DNA from: Aplectana chamaeleonis
Lineage: Eukaryota; Nematoda; Chromadorea; Rhabditida; Cosmocercidae
Assembly (NCBI GenBank): GCA_029168955.1
Contig: JAPDOI010001736.1
Location: forward strand, 62,001 to 126,000
Reading direction: 5' to 3'
DNA: 64,000 nt
Position 1 is the first letter of the stretch. The number at the start of each line of letters is the position of its first letter. The notes below the pieces were generated by a model. That model did no database searches and was not told where the DNA came from. It saw nothing but the letters and a program-made list of their open reading frames with translations. Below are positions 11,820 to 23,286 of the stretch, piece after piece. The position numbers were made by a program, and so were the translations under genes.

Positions 11820-12819
11820 TCAGTTTAAAAGATTACCATCGCTGTCTACCGTTTCCACAATAACCACTCCGAGTTCCTGCTGGAGCTTCATCTGCTCCAG
11901 ATAAGCGCATCGCGTCCTTGCCTTTTGCTCCTCCAACTTCTCCTTTAATATTTCCCGCTCCAAATCCATCCTTTGTCTCTTATGAACCCTTTCTTCCTTT
12001 AGCATCTCCAACTGCTCCCGTCTGGCTAGCGAAGCAGCCGACTCATCTGCTGCGTTTTCCTCCTCCTCTGGACCATGGGTCTCTGCCATCTCCTCTGGGT
12101 ATGAAGTCCTCGGCAATGTGAGGTCCCGTTGTAAAGCACCGCTTTGCGGACGTTCTTGTCGCCGGACTGAAAAATCGCCTGATCAGATACATTAAAAAGA
12201 AAGCATTGATTTCGATCACTCACATGACTCCATCCCTCCCGGGATACCTGTGATGGCTACATCATGATAAAGGAGATCCATAATCAGCCGGAGCCACCCG
12301 GGTATGTAACGCTGCTTGGAGGGCCCGGAACCTGTCCTCGTGCGATCTCCTTTGAAAAAAAACGATTTGAAATGTGTTGCACTTTCTTTCGTGGAGGGAG
12401 TGCTCACCTCAAAGGTCAATTCTGCCAGCCCTCTTTTTCTGATATCCCGAACTTTCTGCTTCACCTGAGCTGGGGTCCTCTCTTCACCCCCCAGCTCAGA
12501 TACCTTTCGCGCCCACTCCTCACAAAACTCATCCTACATTGAATGAGCCGGTTTCGGAGTTCGCTCACTACTCTGTACTGTGAAGCGAAGGCTCACCGAT
12601 CGTGATAGGCCATTCCTAGACGCCCCCGCCCGAGGAGTACCGTGGAACTCCTCCGCGTGGGGCAGATATAAGTCCACGAGAAGGGCCGTCTCCGCCTCTG
12701 GAATAATGATTTAATAACAATTAGATTAACACATATCAATGCAGGATTAGCCAGACACCCACCAGTAAAGTTTTGGCTTCTCTCAACCGTTCTCGTATTC
12801 TGCGGCATGCTAAAGCCAT
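11820..12819 (-). CDS. intact four-exon Myb/SANT-like DNA-binding protein (Harbinger companion)
   Basis: In Harbinger transposons a Myb/SANT-like protein binds the element ends and brings in the transposase. Minus-strand exons are 12759-12819, 12597-12697, 12224-12533 and 11820-12166. All introns are GT..AG and 57-63 bp long. The spliced length is 819 nt, exactly 273 codons with stop, with no internal stop. The N-terminal half holds the helical segment AETALLVDLYLPHAEEFHG, then FCEEWARKVSELGG and PAQVKQKVRDIRKRGLAEL, which resembles the SANT/zeste-like fold. GSGPSKQ and ITGIPGG follow, a linker typical of this family as I recall it. The C-terminus is acidic (EEEENAADE) and then a long charged coiled coil of about 60 residues. 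The ATG at 12817-12819 is chosen because it gives the correct phase into exon 2. An upstream exon is possible. Confidence 0.75.
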
Positions 12820-12980
12820 ATTCAATTATGCTGCGATTGCAAATTTTCAAAATCTGTACAAAGAAAAGAACATGTTTTGGTCACTCCGGAACTTGCTCAC
12901 AAGGTAAATTTGAATAGTTTAAAGCCTTTGTCGAAATGAATGGAGAAAGTAACATTGGGCGCGCCAGCGGCTATAGTTAA

Positions 12981-13380
12981 GCGCTATTCATACTACTCAA
13001 CGCTAGCACGGCACGCGCGAGCGTGGCGTCAGAGTATGAATACTTTCCAAGCGCTTGCCGCGTTTACGGAGACCAAGAATACTCCAGCGGCAACGCCTAG
13101 GCGGAGCGAAAAAAAGCGGGCCTAACTTTCCCAAACAAGCAAATTCTCTACATGTCTTCACCACCACGATAGCAGAGGTTAGCAATGGAATTAATAACCA
13201 AGAAAAGGAATAAAATTGATGATGATCTAGTAGTGAAAATGGTTAAAAAGCCGTTATGGCCATCGCCGCCATGGCCGAGCGGGAGTCAAGCGCGTGCCGC
13301 ACGGGTGAGGCGTTGGGTCATTCGATCACGAACGCCACGCCAGCGCGGCACACGTTGGCGTTGAGTAGTATGAATAGCGC
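12981..13380. mobile_element. MITE with 23 bp perfect inverted ends (family I)
   Basis: GCGCTATTCATACTACTCAA at 12981 is mirrored exactly at 13361-13380, with the perfect match running a few bases further in and looser inverted similarity for another 25 bp. The interior is GC-rich, with runs such as GCACGCGCGAGCGTGGCG, and non-coding. The target duplication could not be settled. Confidence 0.7.
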
Positions 13381-15965
13381 ACTAGTCGAAAAGCGGGTAA
13401 GCCTAAGGCTGCTTTCTACGTCGCTTCCCTTCTCTCTCGAAGTCTCTTCCCATTGCTCCGCTCACACACTTGTGGAAATCAAAGCAACTTTTTTCACGCA
13501 GACCTTGGAAATGGGGAGAAATTATAAAACACCGTGAGAATGCCCATGCATGGCATGCCAAAAGAGCGTACGGTCTTTGTGTCAGATTTAGTCAATTGAA
13601 TGAACCTGGCGCGATCAGTGCTGCGGCATCATCACCCAAGATGATTTCGAGCTCGCGCAGCGATCTACCGTCGTGGCCCCCTCGATTCAGCATGGACATT
13701 AAAAAATTAAGTTTCGCTTTCCTCGCTCATCCGATCACTAGTTATACCGGCCTCACCTTTTTGCAGATCAGAGAAACCTACCTCAAGCAAACAACAGCCG
13801 TGCAGCAGCAAGATGAAATGATCACAGATGTGAGCTGAGCCACCGCTTCATTACGTGGTTACATGTCTGCGCACAAGTTAAATCCTCCCATCTCACGAAT
13901 CACAATCTACTTTCGCTACAATGTAATTAAAACAATGTCAATAGTTCTTCCTTTCGTGTGAATCGGTTTGGAATGCCTTTCGTGACTTGATTCTGTGAGA
14001 CCTACTGGAAATTTTAAAAACTATGCCGCCTCGCACATAGCCCTCCTAAAAAGGCGGAGAAGTTCATCACCAACGAGATCGAAACCTTTCTATGATCCCA
14101 CATCTCTATGCGAATCGTGCCGAAGGTTCATAAACGACATTCTGGATCACAGCTATTTGCACCTTCTCACGTAGACAGCGCATAAACATGAAGGCCGCCA
14201 AAACTTTTAACAGCATTTCTACGTTACCTTGTTCAATTTTGAGCGAAGGTTCGGCGTGATTCAGCTTGATCAAAACGAATAACGCTGTTCACCATTTTGA
14301 TCTACCAGAAAGAATTCCCCCGTCATCTTTGCCAAATTCCTGCATTTGCCCACTTTCACAATATCCAACTGTTAGTTCGACTTTACGTAACCAAGCATTC
14401 GGAACAGTTCTTAGGCTTACCCTGTTAAAAATGAAAATTTTCGAAGCAATTGTTATTGGTGAAAAAAAATCAAATGAATTTAAAAAAATCCCGTTTCGCA
14501 CTTTCACCCCTAGACGGGAAAAAACAATGAATTGCCTCTCCCCGTGCTCGTCAGTAGGGGAGGGAGAAGCAATTAAAAAATCAAGGAAGATTCATCAGCA
14601 AATACACAGAACAGTACTGCAAAACAAGAGCAAATATCACAAATATACACAAAACGGATACTAGCACCCGGGTATTTTCAAGGATTTCCTGAATGCTAGG
14701 TTAGACTTGCCTCGAACCTCGATGCTGCGACCCTCTTCTGTGAACGACACAGCGCGTGTGTAACCCTGGGTAGGTTACGGCAAATGATGGTATTAAACCT
14801 ACTATAACCTACCGCACTAGCTCCGAAAGTCCGAAAACTGCGTTCAGGACCACAAATAAAACCCCATAGACGGAGCTAGGGTTAAAAGACATTTTCAAGT
14901 TAACACGCCGCTTTGCGCCTGTAACTTTTTTCAGATCGTGTTTGAAAGAGGACAACTACAGCTGGAGAGGCAGGTAGCACGTATATAACCCCACGACGTA
15001 CTTCAATATGCTCACTTCTCACCAAGTTCAAGCGGGCCGTTTCGTATGACCCCTGCAGAGCTACGATTCCCTACCCTTTAGGACCACGAATTTCGAAAAT
15101 TTTCATAATCCTAACTTGAGCATTTTGGGTCGACATTTTTACGACCCCTTCCCTTGTTGAAAACTTCATAACCTCTCTTGACCCTGCTTCGCACTGCGCA
15201 AAAACGCTTTCGCCACAAAAAAGTATAAAGACCAACAAGAGAGGTAAGTTAGAGAAAAGAGACAGAAGCGAAGAATAACGTTCAGTTATTCAGGCGTCAT
15301 CGTCTAAGCTACGGTCGGATCAGGCTAAACAAGGAGAATCGGGCATGACCTAGGCCTGATGACGAGGTGAAAACAGAACAAATATCATTTCAAAGGTGAT
15401 GGAAAATTCACCCAAACCGAGAAAGAAGTTCAAAATAAATAGAAAACTCACGTTAGGTACTATCGCAGCAGCGTCCATGCGGAGATCATAACAACGCTCG
15501 TACCGAACGAAAGGAACGCAGGGTCACCGTAACACTGCGCGTAAATTGAATAGCGCCTGCGGACTTTGTCTCTTATCTTACGGCAGCGATTATTTTATGC
15601 GGCGTGGCTTCCCGCTGTAGTAGATTTCCAGCAAAAATCGTGGGTGGGGGGTTCCTAGAAGAGTTTAGGTTCGGTACTTTCATCGGAGTTACACTGGGGT
15701 AGTTTCGTGTTGTGTAGCAGCTCAGGGATGACAAGCGAAATCTCACCACTGCTGCATCGCACACTATCCGGGCCAGTCTGTTTCCGTTACACCACCGGCC
15801 CTTTCTCCGTGCTCCTAAGAAGTAGAGTTCACACCAGAACTGTGTAAGCACGCCAGCATTTACCCGATAACGGTATGATCCGGAAAAAACAGATCGATGA
15901 TGCAGCTTTAGGATTCCAACGGACTTAATCAGGCGATCAGGAGTCCAACGGACTTAATGAGGCGA
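13381..15965. other. unassigned sequence
   Basis: No gene is recognised over 2.5 kb. Features noted are a short inverted pair at 14768-14815 (GTAGGTTA / TAACCTAC) and a stretch at about 15060-15190 with CGACCCCTTCCC and TCTTGACCCTGC. The latter resembles the inverted arms of the element at 57.36-58.77 kb. ORFs of 122 and 132 codons at 13470 and 14266 lack motifs. Confidence 0.4.
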
Positions 15966-16528
15966 GATCCTGTGCTACCGTAACCCTCGCATTCGCAGTG
16001 GAGCGCGTTATCGTGTCATCGAGCATCAGCATCGTAATCAAATGGAAGTTGAGGCTGAGATCAGCCACAGGGATTGATTTTTCTTTAGCATTCAGGTCTG
16101 GATAAACATATTATTTCTTGTGAAGCCCAAGATTGAGCTGGAATTTCAAGAGTTTGATATCTAAAGAGCCCATGCCTGGGTTTCCTAATCATTTCCACTG
16201 TTAGTATAGGCTTCGGTGTGATTTCTTTTTCTGACCCAGCGTTTCTTATCTTCCTGAGGTCCATCTATTCTGGAATTTAGACGAAAAAGAATCGATTTTG
16301 TTGTTCAGTCCCCTTCCAGATCGCTAACAATACCATTCAGACGATGTTCACTTTCCTAAAAACCAGAAACCGTACAGCTTAATCCTGATTTCACAGAACT
16401 GAATGCTAAAAAACAAACACTCCCAGCGGCTGATCTCAGCCTCAACTCCCATTAGAGTACGATGCTAACGCTCGATGACACGATAACGCGCTTCAAGGCG
16501 AATACGAAGGTTACGGTAGCACAAGATC
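15966..16528. mobile_element. foldback element with about 105 bp arms (family P)
   Basis: The left arm (15966-16073) begins GATC-TGTGCTACCGTAACC and continues through GCGCGTTATCGTGTCATCGAGC and TTGAGGCTGAGATCAGCC. The right arm (about 16431-16528) repeats these blocks in inverted order and ends GGTTACGGTAGCACAAGATC. The centre of about 360 bp is non-coding. Just outside the left end GGAGTCCAACGGACTTAAT is tandemly duplicated. Confidence 0.75.
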
Positions 16529-17620
16529 CCGGCTGCTAAAAAACATTTTTTCGAAGGTGTGGTATGCATGAAACAGATATCAGCGCCCAAATTTTAGCCA
16601 GAAAATAGCTGCTGCTGGAAGATAAATGAGAGTCGGTAGACGCTACATATATTACGAGCTGGATAACGGTAAGCCCGCGTTTCTGTTGTTAGGTACGGGC
16701 CTTTTCGTGCAGCTATGTTGTCGGCCTAAACAATGGAAAACTGAGGCACTCAGACGGAAATTTTGGATATCCCCGCTGTTTTTGGGTGTCGGTGCAGTTG
16801 CTCTCGCGCGCAGAGTCCCCCGCGAGATTTTGCAGTGAGGCACACAACGGAACAACCGTGGGAAACGAATCAGGGCTCCTGAGGGTAGTGGCGTTTTTTC
16901 AGTTGTTCTGCGTAACGTTGAACGCCAAAATCAAACCCGCGGCACATACAAGCCACGTTGGGATGGTGTTCGACCGATTCATTCCGGTGTCAATGTTCAC
17001 TTCTTGGGCTCTGCCTTCGAGTTGAGTGGTAGTGCAAGTGCCCCTACTTGCTCAGCTCTGAGATAGGTTCTCTGCCTTGGGTGCTGGCAACGAGGGTCGC
17101 ACTCGCACTTTTTATTGATTTTTAGTGAGCACCGAAAGTGCACACCTGGACAAGACCCAGGTGCACATCCATTAATGAAATAACAATCAACCATAAGAAG
17201 CAGGTCCCATGCCGATATTGTGTAAAAGGGGAGACTCCCGAGATAGGGTCGCGACTGCACTCCCTTTGAATCAGGGCTCTCCCGCTGGTTCGTTCGGGGC
17301 TCGCAGGGTGGGGCGCCGGGAGAATATCCCCGTTTTCACCTTCAAGAGATCCAAAATTTTCGTCTGACTCATGTTTTCTAAAAATTGTGCAAAGCAGAAT
17401 TAAAATCAAACAAAAAAAACATGGGATATTTCAAAATTGAAAAAGGTGCAAAATAAAAAAGAACTCACCTTCAATCCTACCGACGGGAGTTTCCATGGCG
17501 GAATCGGGATGGGTACTGGTCCACTGTTATAGGGGTTTACAGACCCCTGGCCGCAACGACTCCATGACAGCTTATGTAAATGAGAGCCTCGGGTTGACCT
17601 AAACAGTAAAAAACAGTCTC
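16529..17620. other. unassigned sequence flanking a LINE
   Basis: No recognised gene. On the minus strand a GCCATGG start at 17494-17497, a GTGAGT donor at 17468 and a TTTTTAG acceptor at 17378 would make a tiny two-exon reading frame of about 44 codons. There is no homology to support it. Confidence 0.3.
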
Positions 17621-17621
17621 C

Positions 17622-19622
17622 GAACTGCAGCAAACTTCGTGGAGGAGAAGCGTCTGAGGAGGAAGTTGCGTCGGCAGCTTCAAAGTGACCGCGAACGAGA
17701 GTGGACGTGTAGAGCTAAGGAGTTCGAGAAGGCTTGGGAGGAGAAGAATCCGAAGAAAGCCTACACGTTGCTGCGACAGTATAGCGGGAAGATGAAGAGA
17801 TGTTCTCCTGTCTTGAACACTACCAATGGAGTTGCAGTTGGTGATGCGACGCTGCCAATATGGAAGGATTACTTCAGTTCACTACTGAATCGTCCAGCGC
17901 CATCAGTATCTGAGCTCCCGCATGTTCAGAGAGCACATTACGATGTCAGTGAGGAACCGCCGACTGAGTCTGAAGTTTTGGATTGTGTCCGGAAAATGAA
18001 GAATGGAAAGGCAGGTGGAGATGACAACATCACTGCTGAAATGCTGAAAGCTCTTCCTCCGTCTGGGATTCGTGAAATGACCAACACCATCCGTGCCATA
18101 TGGATGAGCGAAAGGATACCCGATTCGTGGAGACATGCGATCATCGTACCTCTTCACAAGAAGCTATCCGTCACGGATCCTAAGAACTACAGAGGAATCT
18201 CTCTACTTCGTGTCATGTACAAGGTTTTAGAACGTATCATTCTCGAGCGACTTATCAAACATCGTGAAGGAACGACCAGAGATGAGCAAGCCGGTTTTCG
18301 ATCTGGAAGATCGACCATCGACCAAGTGTTCGTCGAGAAGAGTAATTGAATCGTGGCAGCGGTTTTCGAAGCCATTACAGCTTGCTTTTTGGACTTTGAA
18401 GCCGCGTTCGACTCCTCCTCATCGTGATCGATTGCTCAATGCTCTGCGAGCAGATGGAGTCCCGGAAAAGTATGTTCGGTTAATCGAGGACATGAACAAA
18501 GGAACAACAGCAGCAGTTCGTACACCTGTCGGATTTACGTCAGCTTTCGAGGTGAAAACAGGGAGTAAGGCAAGGAGCCGTTGCAGGACCTTTTCTTTTC
18601 AACTTCGCCGTTGATGACATCATGCGTAGAGTTGCAGAACAGTTTCCTGCGGATGTGATCCTAACACCATCAGGACGCTCCTTTGTCGACCTGGAGTACG
18701 CCGACGACATTGTGTTATTCGCTGAAAACAACGCAAAACTGCAAAGGATTGTGAACCTCGTTTCGAAGTATGCCGCAGCCTATGGACTTCGTCTTCGTCC
18801 CGACAAATGCAAGCAGATGTGGGTCTCTCAGAGGCCTTCAACTGGAGTTTGTGTGGACGGACAACGTATCGAACTGGTGGACGATTTCTGTTATTTGGGC
18901 TGTTTGCTGAAGAACGATGGTAGTTATGCAGCGGATATTCGACAACGATGTGCGAAAGCTACGTCTGCATTCAATTCTCTAACCAAGTGTTTGTGGTCTA
19001 CCACCATCGCGAAGGAAGTCAAGTTGCGCGTCTACCTATCCGCTATTCGCCCTATCATGATGTACGGATCGGAGACGTGGGCAGCACCGAAAACGCAGAT
19101 GGAAAGGTTGGATTGCACGGAGAGGAAGCTTTTTAGGCGTTTGCTTGGATATTTCTGGCCGCGTGTATGCCATAACGAAGACCTTTACAAGGAAATCGAC
19201 GCAGTACATCAACGCTTGACACGAGGGAGGTGCCAGCATCTCCTAACGCCATCTCAAGCAGCAATGGAAAGTCGACTTCGACTGCTCGGGCATATACTAA
19301 GAAGAACGCCGGATCGTCTCGTACAACACGCTTTAAAAATGCTTCCAAATCCTGTCTGGAAACGGCCACCTGGGCGTAGGCGAAAGTTCTGGACGGATGT
19401 GGTTAAAGAGGATTTAAAGTCACTCGGCATCGAAAGACAGTTCAGGCGCGATGTTTCGTTTCGCAGGAAATGGAATAGTGACAGCTGGATGGAATGTGTT
19501 CAAATTGTGGCTGAAGACCGTGAAAAATGGACACGGCTGACTACTAGGACGGCACACCTCGGTGAAGATGCGGAATGACCGCGTCAGGCGAAAGCCAACC
19601 GATTAAGTCAAAGTAAGTAAGT
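17622..19622 (+). mobile_element. 5'-truncated RTE-type LINE, family 1, copy 1
   Basis: This copies itself by target-primed reverse transcription. Similarity to the longer copy at 28.63-31.8 kb begins at about 17622, so the endonuclease part is absent, as expected from incomplete reverse transcription. The 3' end is TCAGGCGAAAGCCAACCGAT followed by TAAGTCAAAGTAAGTAAGT, a short AAGT-repeat tail. The two copies look nearly identical over most of the shared 2 kb. Confidence 0.85.
17633..19578 (+). pseudogene. RTE-type reverse transcriptase, frameshifted
   Basis: The reading frame starts in the linker between endonuclease and reverse transcriptase (RLRRKLRRQL) and contains the RT fingers (KNGKAGGDD, ITAEML, IIVPLHKK, NYRGISLL), DEQAGFR and FDSPHRDRLLNAL. 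The catalytic YADD lies at 18697-18708. The RTE C-terminal region follows (LDCTERKLFRRLLGYFWPRV, then GHILRRTPDRL) and it ends at 19578. Compared with the other copy, a 2-nt deletion near 18334, a 1-nt deletion in a T run near 18388 and an extra G near 18560 break the frame. The part after 18622 is open for 318 codons. Confidence 0.85.
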
Positions 19623-20030
19623 CAATAAAGGAACATGAGAATGTGAACCCAAAAAAACCACAACATACAAAATCTGAGCCTTTCAATAATTACCAAAATA
19701 CAATTCCACTAAAATCGAGTTAGAACAATGAAGAAAACCTAGGAGGTTTTTTTTCTAAAGCATCTTTAACGGCGCAGATTTGCAACAGCTACGAAAAACT
19801 AACACTGCAGCATGTTCTGATGCTGTGTTTCCACCAAAAACTTTCAAATTCTATTTTTGTAGCTAAAACAAAATCAAAAATGCGAAAAAAAGGATGAAAA
19901 TTAGAAAATTACCTCGAATTCCTCGAAGGGAAGTCCACGGGATTCGAAGGGTAATCAATCAATACGTTCATTTCCATCTTACAGCGTGTAAGATGGGTCG
20001 ATCTGTTCCTCTGCCGCGCGCGGTATCATC
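19623..20030. other. unassigned sequence
   Basis: AT-rich, with no gene or repeat recognised between the LINE tail and the next element. Confidence 0.35.
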
Positions 20031-20241
20031 CCTTCCGCTTCCCTTCGACTACCCTCGGCGGGTTGTTGGCGAATACGACCCCAGGATATCAACAAGAACA
20101 GCTAGGACTCAGAGGAGGTCAAAATTTTTCTGCAATAGAGTTTGTTCTAATTTCAATAAAGCCTTGCGAAGTGGAGCTTTTACGGCCACGTACAGCACCT
20201 TCAAACGAAATGTAAAAAAATTTATTCCAACTAGGGAGTGA
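20031..20241 (+). pseudogene. C-terminal remnant of a CR1/L2-like LINE protein
   Basis: The end of an open frame reads RRSKFFCNRVCSNFNKAL then a spacer and TFKRNVKKFI before the stop. This arrangement, with basic residues, FF..R, an FN or WN pair and a final F+R.+KKF, is the usual extreme C-terminus of CR1/L2/Jockey-type LINE reverse transcriptases. No catalytic part is present. It runs directly into the left end of the family N MITE. Confidence 0.4.
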
Positions 20242-20690
20242 CAAGACCTGTCTGCCAGAACTAACTAGGGAGTGACCTGACCTGTCTGCCAGAACTACAC
20301 ATGTAGCAATGTTTTTCTGATCGACGACCTTCCGGGTACTTGTAAAAACCTTATTTTAGCTGCCCGAGTAATGATAAAAATTTCAACATTTTTTTTATAA
20401 AATATGGTTAAAACCAAAAAAAATATGCCCATATTCCTCTCAAAAGGGATATTTGAGACGCTGAACACGAATATGAGTCAACTTTTCCATAATTCGAACG
20501 ATAAAGACAGTTTACGGCAGATAAATCCTATTTTACCTACCGAGCTCGCAACTTATACGCCCATAACTTTTTCTTTCATTATTACTCGGGCAGCTAGGAT
20601 AGCTTTTTATGACTATTCGGGAAGCAGTCGATCAGAAAAACCAGGTCTCATGGATGGTTCTGGCGACCAGGTCTGGTCATTCCCTTGTAA
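20233..20690. mobile_element. MITE family N, copy 2
   Basis: The left end carries ACTAGGGAGTGAC-AGACCTGTCTGCCAGAAC in two tandem copies (20230-20263 and 20264-20297). The right end has the inverted GGTCTGGTCATTCCCTTGT. The body matches 2.56-3.13 kb without the nested MITE found there. Inner inverted blocks are TAGCTGCCCGAGTAAT and ATTACTCGGGCAGCTA. It is non-coding. Confidence 0.7.
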
Positions 20691-22527
20691 GACAATGTTA
20701 GCGAGCGAGCATTTGCTTTCTTCTGCTTTTTTCCCCTTGTATCTAAATGCATGTCCAATAAACTAATAAAAATGGAGAGGGCGAAACTAACGAGGCTATG
20801 GAAGTTGATACAAAGGTTTTCCTCATAAAATAGGAAAAATTCTTGAAGAAGCCTACGCAAACTTATGAGGTTAGACAAAAGCAATATGATTCGGCTTTCC
20901 TCAACCTCCAGTCTGACCGCATATCAGATCAGATCTCACCTCTGAACTTTGGCGTTGGATTCTGTGGAGCCCCGCTTGAATTTAAATCTGTGGAGCTCCG
21001 CTTGAATGGTATTCTAAAGAATGATTAGAATAAGAAAATGGAGCTCACACAAGACTGCAGCCCCCAAATCGAGTTGCACCACTGAAGCTCGCCAGATGAA
21101 GAGTCAGTGATAGGGGGGCATTCGTTCCCTTCTTCTCTCGACATCTCGATCACACTGAAAGCTGTCCATGTTGGGAATGCCAATGAGAAGAAAATTTACT
21201 TAGGTAGATCAGATGTAGATCAGTTCCACGGAAGGGCCCTCCATGAAGAACCATTGCCAATTTCCCATCGTATCGACAGCAGTGGAACGGCATCGTTTTG
21301 TGCAGCGTTTCTGAGTCAGAAAACAGTGGGGAGCGAAGATTTGCTTGAAATGAACTCAAATAGTTATTATGCTACTGTAAAAAAAGACATCCGCTGTTAC
21401 AACTTTGATCTCTAGGACCTATCTGAAGTCTACTAACAAATATTCAAGCTAGTCCGACTTTTTTCTTGAGGGATCACAGCTATAAGCCTGTGTGCCCACC
21501 AGAAGCAAAGCGTGACTGTAGTGGGTGAACACATTGGGTCGAACTGATTCGCCATCTGCTGTGGTTAACAGAAGCAATAATTTCGTTACGAGTATGACCC
21601 ACAAAGTACTGAACTGCTATTGTGATTCGAGTTTTGTTGAGACAGGTCACTTTCTCAGGGCTGGGACAGTTGAAATCGACCAAGTCTAAGAAGAAATCTA
21701 CTATTAGTCGGCCTGGATACTAAAAGTGAACAGTGCTCTCCTGAAACCATTTCCAGACGTTACTCCGAATATGTGCTTCGCAGCTTCCTAAAATCACTCT
21801 GAAAAATGTTATAGCCGTTTTCCCTCCGATTCCCATAACTAATTCAACTTCCGAAACGCGCAGTAATCTTTTGAAAGACTGGAAACGAACTATGTGCTCG
21901 TGATCAGCGCCCAAAATAACCCCCTGGGCTAAGTTTTGGGGGAAAGCGCAATCTCCGAGATTTCATTAGAGTAACGGCGTTTTCCATAGCATCGATTGTT
22001 GACTGAGCGTTAACTTATATCCATTCCTGGAATTCAGAAAGAATTTGAGGGGTTTGATTATGAACTTCCCGTGGAGTTATTTGGCCCGCTCATCACGATT
22101 TTATTGGTCAATTTTTTTTTCAAAGTTCTCGACTTTATTCGTTTAAAACGTCCCAGAGGCAAAACGTTCGAGGGCAGAACACGACTTACAAAAATTTCTC
22201 GTGACTTTTTTTAATCTGCCCCAATAGGCCTTCACCGTGTCGCGAGATTTTGAAAACACCTATAACACTTTTCAAATTGATTTCAGGCTGTCGCAAAGAG
22301 CATATTTACACTCTACGTTTGAGAGTTGTTCTAGAGAAATACTTTTCACTCAGAATAACCAGGCTAAATAGAAGAAGTTTACTTGTAATTGTTTTGCGGT
22401 TTTTTTACTTGTCAAAATCGATAATGGAGGTTAATAAACAAGAAACATTTGAAATATCTCGGCACATCCGAAATGAAGAGTGGGCATGAAATTTCGAAGA
22501 GCCCTTTTTTATCAGTCTCACAACTCA
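20691..22527. other. unassigned sequence
   Basis: No gene is recognised over 1.8 kb. A 21-bp unit, TCTGTGGAGC-CCGCTTGAAT, is duplicated in tandem at about 20959-21008. ORFs up to 102 codons lack motifs. Confidence 0.4.
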
Positions 22528-22690
22528 AGGGCAGCATAACATCGGCATGAATCCGCAAGAGACTTGACGTTCCCCATTGGAGGTTGGCGCAAACTCGGTG
22601 CACCTATGTTATAGCATATGGCACCGAGTTTGCGCCAACCTTCAACAGGGAACGCGAAGTCTCTTCAGGATCCATGCCGACGTTACACGC
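22528..22690. mobile_element. hairpin MITE family F, complete copy
   Basis: This is an almost perfect hairpin. The left arm (AACATCGGCATGAATCC, AAGAGACTTG, GTTCCC, GGTTGGCGCAAACTCGGTG) is mirrored by the right arm (CACCGAGTTTGCGCCAACC, GGGAACGCGAAGTCTCTTC, GGATCCATGCCGACGTT) around the centre CACCTATGTTATAGCATATG. It is non-coding. Other copies lie at 0.63, 40.32 and 44.18 kb. Confidence 0.85.
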
Positions 22691-22741
22691 TTGTAAACGC
22701 AAACAGAAAGCTATGACTCAATACAGGATGCCAACGCATTC

Positions 22742-23286
22742 TTAAAGGCAGTGGTCACGATGAAAAACGTTGTCGAAAAAACTACAAAAATCAGCTTAGA
22801 TATAAAACAGCTCAAAAACTATGAAGGTAGCGAGGTGAAAAACGGGCTAGAATTAGAGTTATTAAGACCCTAAATTTCCAGTTCGTGCACACGTGCACAG
22901 AAAGATCACAGTCTCATGCCAAGCATTCAAAAATCATCGGCACTCAGAGGAAGAAATAAATGCAATTTTACCTAATAATACAGTTGAACAATGAAAGCAG
23001 GCACTTCAACCAATGTTTTTGACTGGATGTGTACATATATCCGAAAGTTCATTGATTGAAATTCAATTTCAAGCCAGCTGATGTTCTCGATATTAGAGAT
23101 CATCGATGCCAATGATGTGGAGTGGACTCGTCCACCATCAAAAGATACGAAAGTTCAGGCTTCAAATTTGGCCCAGAACAGCGTTTTTTCGCGATTTTTT
23201 CTCATAGGTTCAACTACTCTATACCCACAAAAGGGTTTAGAGAGGAAAAGAAGACGAGTTTATTTGAGCGCGACCACTGCCTTTAA
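22742..23286 (-). mobile_element. MITE family A, copy 1
   Basis: It is bounded by TTAA on both sides with ends TTAAAGGCAGTGGTC and GACCACTGCCTTTAA. The body matches the copies at 35.18 and 42.78 kb in the opposite orientation, sharing the block GTGCACACGTGCAC, the GGACTCGTCCACCATC block and TTCGCGATTTTTTCTCATAG. It is 545 bp and non-coding. TTAA duplication is the signature of piggyBac-type insertion. Confidence 0.85.

Noticed and set aside
18948..19369. Short ORFs on both strands inside the LINE
   Set aside because: They are shadows of the reverse transcriptase frame.
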